Shown here: piece by piece, positions 24,362 to 26,028 of the stretch
Layout: the number at the start of each line of letters is the position of its first letter
How positions within the stretch are numbered: position 1 is the stretch's first letter
From: Clostridiales bacterium UBA3259
GTDB taxonomy: Bacteria > Bacillota_A > Clostridia > Oscillospirales > Oscillospiraceae
Reading direction: 5' to 3'
DNA length: 26,028 bases
Assembly (NCBI GenBank): GCA_002362625.1
Contig: DEUP01000012.1
Coordinates: 1-26,028, forward strand
Notes under the pieces: generated by a model
Told to the model about the DNA's origin: nothing
Seen by the model: the letters and a program-made list of their open reading frames with translations, nothing else
The model's database searches: none
Made by a program: the position numbers and the translations under genes

Positions 24362-24390
24362 TTGACAGCGGCACCTTTTTTTGCTAAGAT
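24362..24390 (+). promoter_or_regulatory. Promoter of the tyrosine T-box operon
   Basis: TTGACA (24362-24367), 17 bases, TAAGAT (24385-24390) preceded by TGC, an extended -10. It starts 8 bases after the recN stop. Confidence 0.85.
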
Positions 24391-24396
24391 ACGCTA

Positions 24397-24652
24397 TGAA
24401 CACGTTGAAGGGAAGAAGTAAGCGTTTCATTTCCTGCCAGAGAGCTGCCGGTTGGTGCAAGGCAGCCGGGAAACCCGCCGAAATACCTCCCGGAGTGGCC
24501 TTCCTGAAGCAGCAGTAGGGGAGGACGGGTTCGCCCGACACAGCGAGAGACGTTGTTGGACGTCCTGAGGGCATTTGCCGTGAGGCTATGCCAAACTAGA
24601 GGTGGTACCGCGTATTTTACGCCCTCTATCCATTTGGATAGAGGGCGTTTTT
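24397..24652 (+). promoter_or_regulatory. T-box riboswitch, probable tyrosine specifier (UAC)
   Basis: The leader senses uncharged tRNA and allows transcription when the amino acid is short. The T-box core AGAGGTGGTACCGCG lies at 24598-24612. Its CTAGAGG strand can pair with CCTCTA (24623-24628) as antiterminator, competing with the terminator at 24619-24652. The Stem I distal part (AGAGAGCTGCCGG ... GGCAGC, 24440-24466) precedes a probable specifier TAC at 24484-24486, just before CTCCCGGAG. A tyrosine codon agrees with tyrS, the third gene downstream. The exact specifier placement is by eye. Confidence 0.9.
24619..24652 (+). terminator. T-box regulated terminator
   Basis: ACGCCCTCTATCC (24619-24631) pairs perfectly with GGATAGAGGGCGT (24636-24648) around a 4-base loop, followed by TTTTTC. 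It is the off-state hairpin of the T-box. Confidence 0.92.
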
Positions 24653-24681
24653 CATTTCGCGGAAGAGAAAGGAGAGAGCAT

Positions 24682-25614
24682 ATGATTCGGGAGCCTATGG
24701 ATATCCTGACCCAATATCCGGTGCGAAAGTCAAAAGGGCAGAAGCAGGCCTTTCGGACGGATGTGTGCGGCTATGCCGCTTCCCTTGACTATGAATGCCG
24801 GGAGGAAGCGGGAGGCCTTGGTGTGCGGAACCTGGTGATCGGAGATCCGGAAAAGGCGAAGGTGCTGATTACTGCCCACTATGATACCTGTGCCGCGCTG
24901 CCCTTTCCAAACCTGATTACGCCCTGCAATTTACTTCCTTTTTTGGGCTATCAGCTCCTGCTGTGTGTTTATCTGCTGGCGGTTCCCGGCCTTTTTGGGA
25001 TGCTGGTGGGTTGGCTGACGAAAAGCGCGGATATCGGCTATTGGAGCGGATATGTCTTCTTTTGGGTGGTCCTTGCGCTGGTGCTGATTGGGCCTGCCAA
25101 CCAAAGCAACGCCAACGATAACACCTCCGGTGTGGTTACTCTTTTGGAGATTGCCAGGACATTGCCGGAGAATCAGCGGAGAAAAGTCTGCTTTGTGCTG
25201 TTTGACCTGGAAGAGGCCGGACTGCTTGGCTCCGCGGCCTACCGAAAAGCCCATAAGAAGGAAACCGAAAATCAGATTGTGCTGAATCTGGACTGCGTAG
25301 GGGATGGAGACCATATCCGGCTGTTCCCCACAAAAAAGCTGAAAAAGGATCGAAAGCGACTGTCCTCACTGTATAAAGCCTGTGGCTGTTTCGGAAGCAA
25401 GGACATTCTGATCCGGGAAAAGGGATTTTCGATTTATCCGTCGGATCAGGCGGCCTTTCCCTATGGCGTGGGCATATGCGCTCTGCGGGACAGCAAGGCG
25501 GGGCTGTATCTGGGCAGAATCCATACAAGGCGGGATACCATTTTGGAGCAGACCAATGTGAATCTCCTGCGGGCGGCTCTGATTACCTTTATCACATGGG
25601 AGGAAGCAGAATGA
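24682..25614 (+). CDS. M28-family zinc peptidase with inserted membrane segments
   Basis: 310 residues. The di-zinc ligands of M28 aminopeptidases appear in order: His in ITAHYDT (near 66), Asp in NANDNTSG (near 145), the Glu pair in DLEEAGLLGS (near 176), Asp in LNLDCVGDG and a His near the end (GRIHTRRD). Two hydrophobic stretches, about 86-114 and 122-138, sit between the first and second ligands. These are not usual in the family and suggest a membrane-attached enzyme. ATG 24682 follows AAAGGAGAG, and its stop overlaps the next gene by 4 bases. It is first in a tyrosine T-box operon, so peptide breakdown may be raised when tyrosine is scarce (inference). Confidence 0.85.
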   Translation: MIREPMDILTQYPVRKSKGQKQAFRTDVCGYAASLDYECREEAGGLGVRNLVIGDPEKAKVLITAHYDTCAALPFPNLITPCNLLPFLGYQLLLCVYLLAVPGLFGMLVGWLTKSADIGYWSGYVFFWVVLALVLIGPANQSNANDNTSGVVTLLEIARTLPENQRRKVCFVLFDLEEAGLLGSAAYRKAHKKETENQIVLNLDCVGDGDHIRLFPTKKLKKDRKRLSSLYKACGCFGSKDILIREKGFSIYPSDQAAFPYGVGICALRDSKAGLYLGRIHTRRDTILEQTNVNLLRAALITFITWEEAE

Positions 25615-25994
25615 AATATCCATGGATTGACGAGTACCTTCTCAGAAAAAAGGGCGTTGCCAAGGATTTCAAACAGGAGTGGAACTGGATCCGCTACATG
25701 GTAGGGGAGAAGCTGTTCTGCGCCGTCTGCCTGGACGAGGGCGGCAAGCCCTTCTATATTACCCTGAAGCTGAAGCCGGAGCATGGAGACGCCATGCGGC
25801 AGCTGTATCCGGATGTGATTCCCGGATATTATATGAACAAGGTTCACTGGAACTCCGTCAAAGCCGAAGGAGGCGTTCCGGAGGAAGCTGTGAAGCAAAT
25901 GCTGGACGAAGCCTATACCCTGGTGCTGTCCAGTCTTACTAAGAAAAAACAAATGGAAATACAAAATGGAGGAAAGCAAAATGAAACTTTATGA
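25611..25994 (+). CDS. MmcQ/YjbR-family DNA-binding-like protein
   Basis: 127 residues. The family pattern is clear in the second half: FYITLKLKPEHGDAMRQLYP, GYYMNKVHWNSV and the end LDEAYTLVLSSLTKK. The N-terminus (MKYPWIDEYLLRKKG) matches the usual opening of such proteins. The fold is a CyaY-like double-wing type; the biological role is unknown. ATG 25611 overlaps the peptidase stop by 4 bases, and its end overlaps the tyrS start by 14 bases, so all three genes are translationally coupled. Confidence 0.88.
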   Translation: MKYPWIDEYLLRKKGVAKDFKQEWNWIRYMVGEKLFCAVCLDEGGKPFYITLKLKPEHGDAMRQLYPDVIPGYYMNKVHWNSVKAEGGVPEEAVKQMLDEAYTLVLSSLTKKKQMEIQNGGKQNETL

Positions 25995-26028
25995 CGAACT
26001 GGTAGCCCGGGGCCTGATCGCCCAGGTG
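25981..26028 (+). CDS. tyrS: Tyrosyl-tRNA synthetase, first 16 codons only
   Basis: The frame runs off the window. The visible N-terminus MKLYDELVARGLIAQV matches the conserved opening of bacterial TyrRS (xLYDELxxRGLIxQ). ATG 25981 follows GGAGG at normal spacing. As target of a T-box with a probable UAC specifier, tyrS is the expected gene, and each call supports the other. Confidence 0.85.
   Translation, partial: MKLYDELVARGLIAQV

Noticed and set aside
1..26028. CRISPR arrays, insertion sequences, rRNA
   Set aside because: No regularly spaced repeats, transposase motifs or rRNA-like sequence were seen on either strand.

Overview
This window is a GC-rich chromosomal segment. It most likely comes from an anaerobic Clostridia-class Firmicute, perhaps a gut Oscillospiraceae/Ruminococcaceae-type organism. 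The signs are a T-box riboswitch, an AhrC-type ArgR, a SpoIVFB-like protease next to a TIGR03960/TIGR03936 radical-SAM pair, strong AGGAGG-type ribosome binding sites, and an OLE RNA locus. The species assignment is inference. The protein and RNA family calls come from recognisable motifs and gene order.

Layout. (1) Bases 1-4203: the 5' tip of a tRNA gene (minus) with its promoter, then a six-gene minus-strand operon read from 4203 down to 168. Its order is small membrane protein, M50 site-2 protease, TIGR03960 radical SAM, TIGR03936 partner, Lar-like zinc ribbon, hotdog thioesterase; it ends in a strong hairpin. (2) 4273-4970: tRNA-Pro(CGG) behind a perfect consensus promoter. It is followed by TGACCCAAA repeats and a decayed reading frame, which look like the scar of an element integrated at the tRNA. 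(3) 4971-13465: a sugar locus with a GH36 alpha-galactosidase, an ABC importer (binding lipoprotein and two permeases, no ATPase), a divergent GH13_4 amylosucrase-like enzyme, and an AraC regulator interrupted by one in-frame amber codon. Together they suggest uptake of raffinose-family oligosaccharides and cleavage to galactose and sucrose, then use of the sucrose. (4) 13700-15662: two small phage-like genes at the 3' end of tmRNA, then tmRNA (ssrA), a cyclophilin and smpB, so the trans-translation partners sit together. (5) 15738-17367: HAD phosphatase, divergent from an unknown 89-aa protein and a Nudix hydrolase.

(6) 17400-24353: the most notable part. A promoter starts a roughly 616-nt structured non-coding RNA whose two ends pair. 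It is followed by an OapA-type membrane protein, dxs, tlyA, NAD kinase, argR and recN. This is the classic context of OLE (ornate, large, extremophilic) RNA, and I assign it as such. The genes are packed with little or no spacing and probably form one transcript. (7) 24362-26028: a T-box leader with a probable UAC (tyrosine) specifier controls an M28-type peptidase with inserted membrane segments, a MmcQ/YjbR-family protein, and the first 16 codons of tyrS, which is cut by the window edge.
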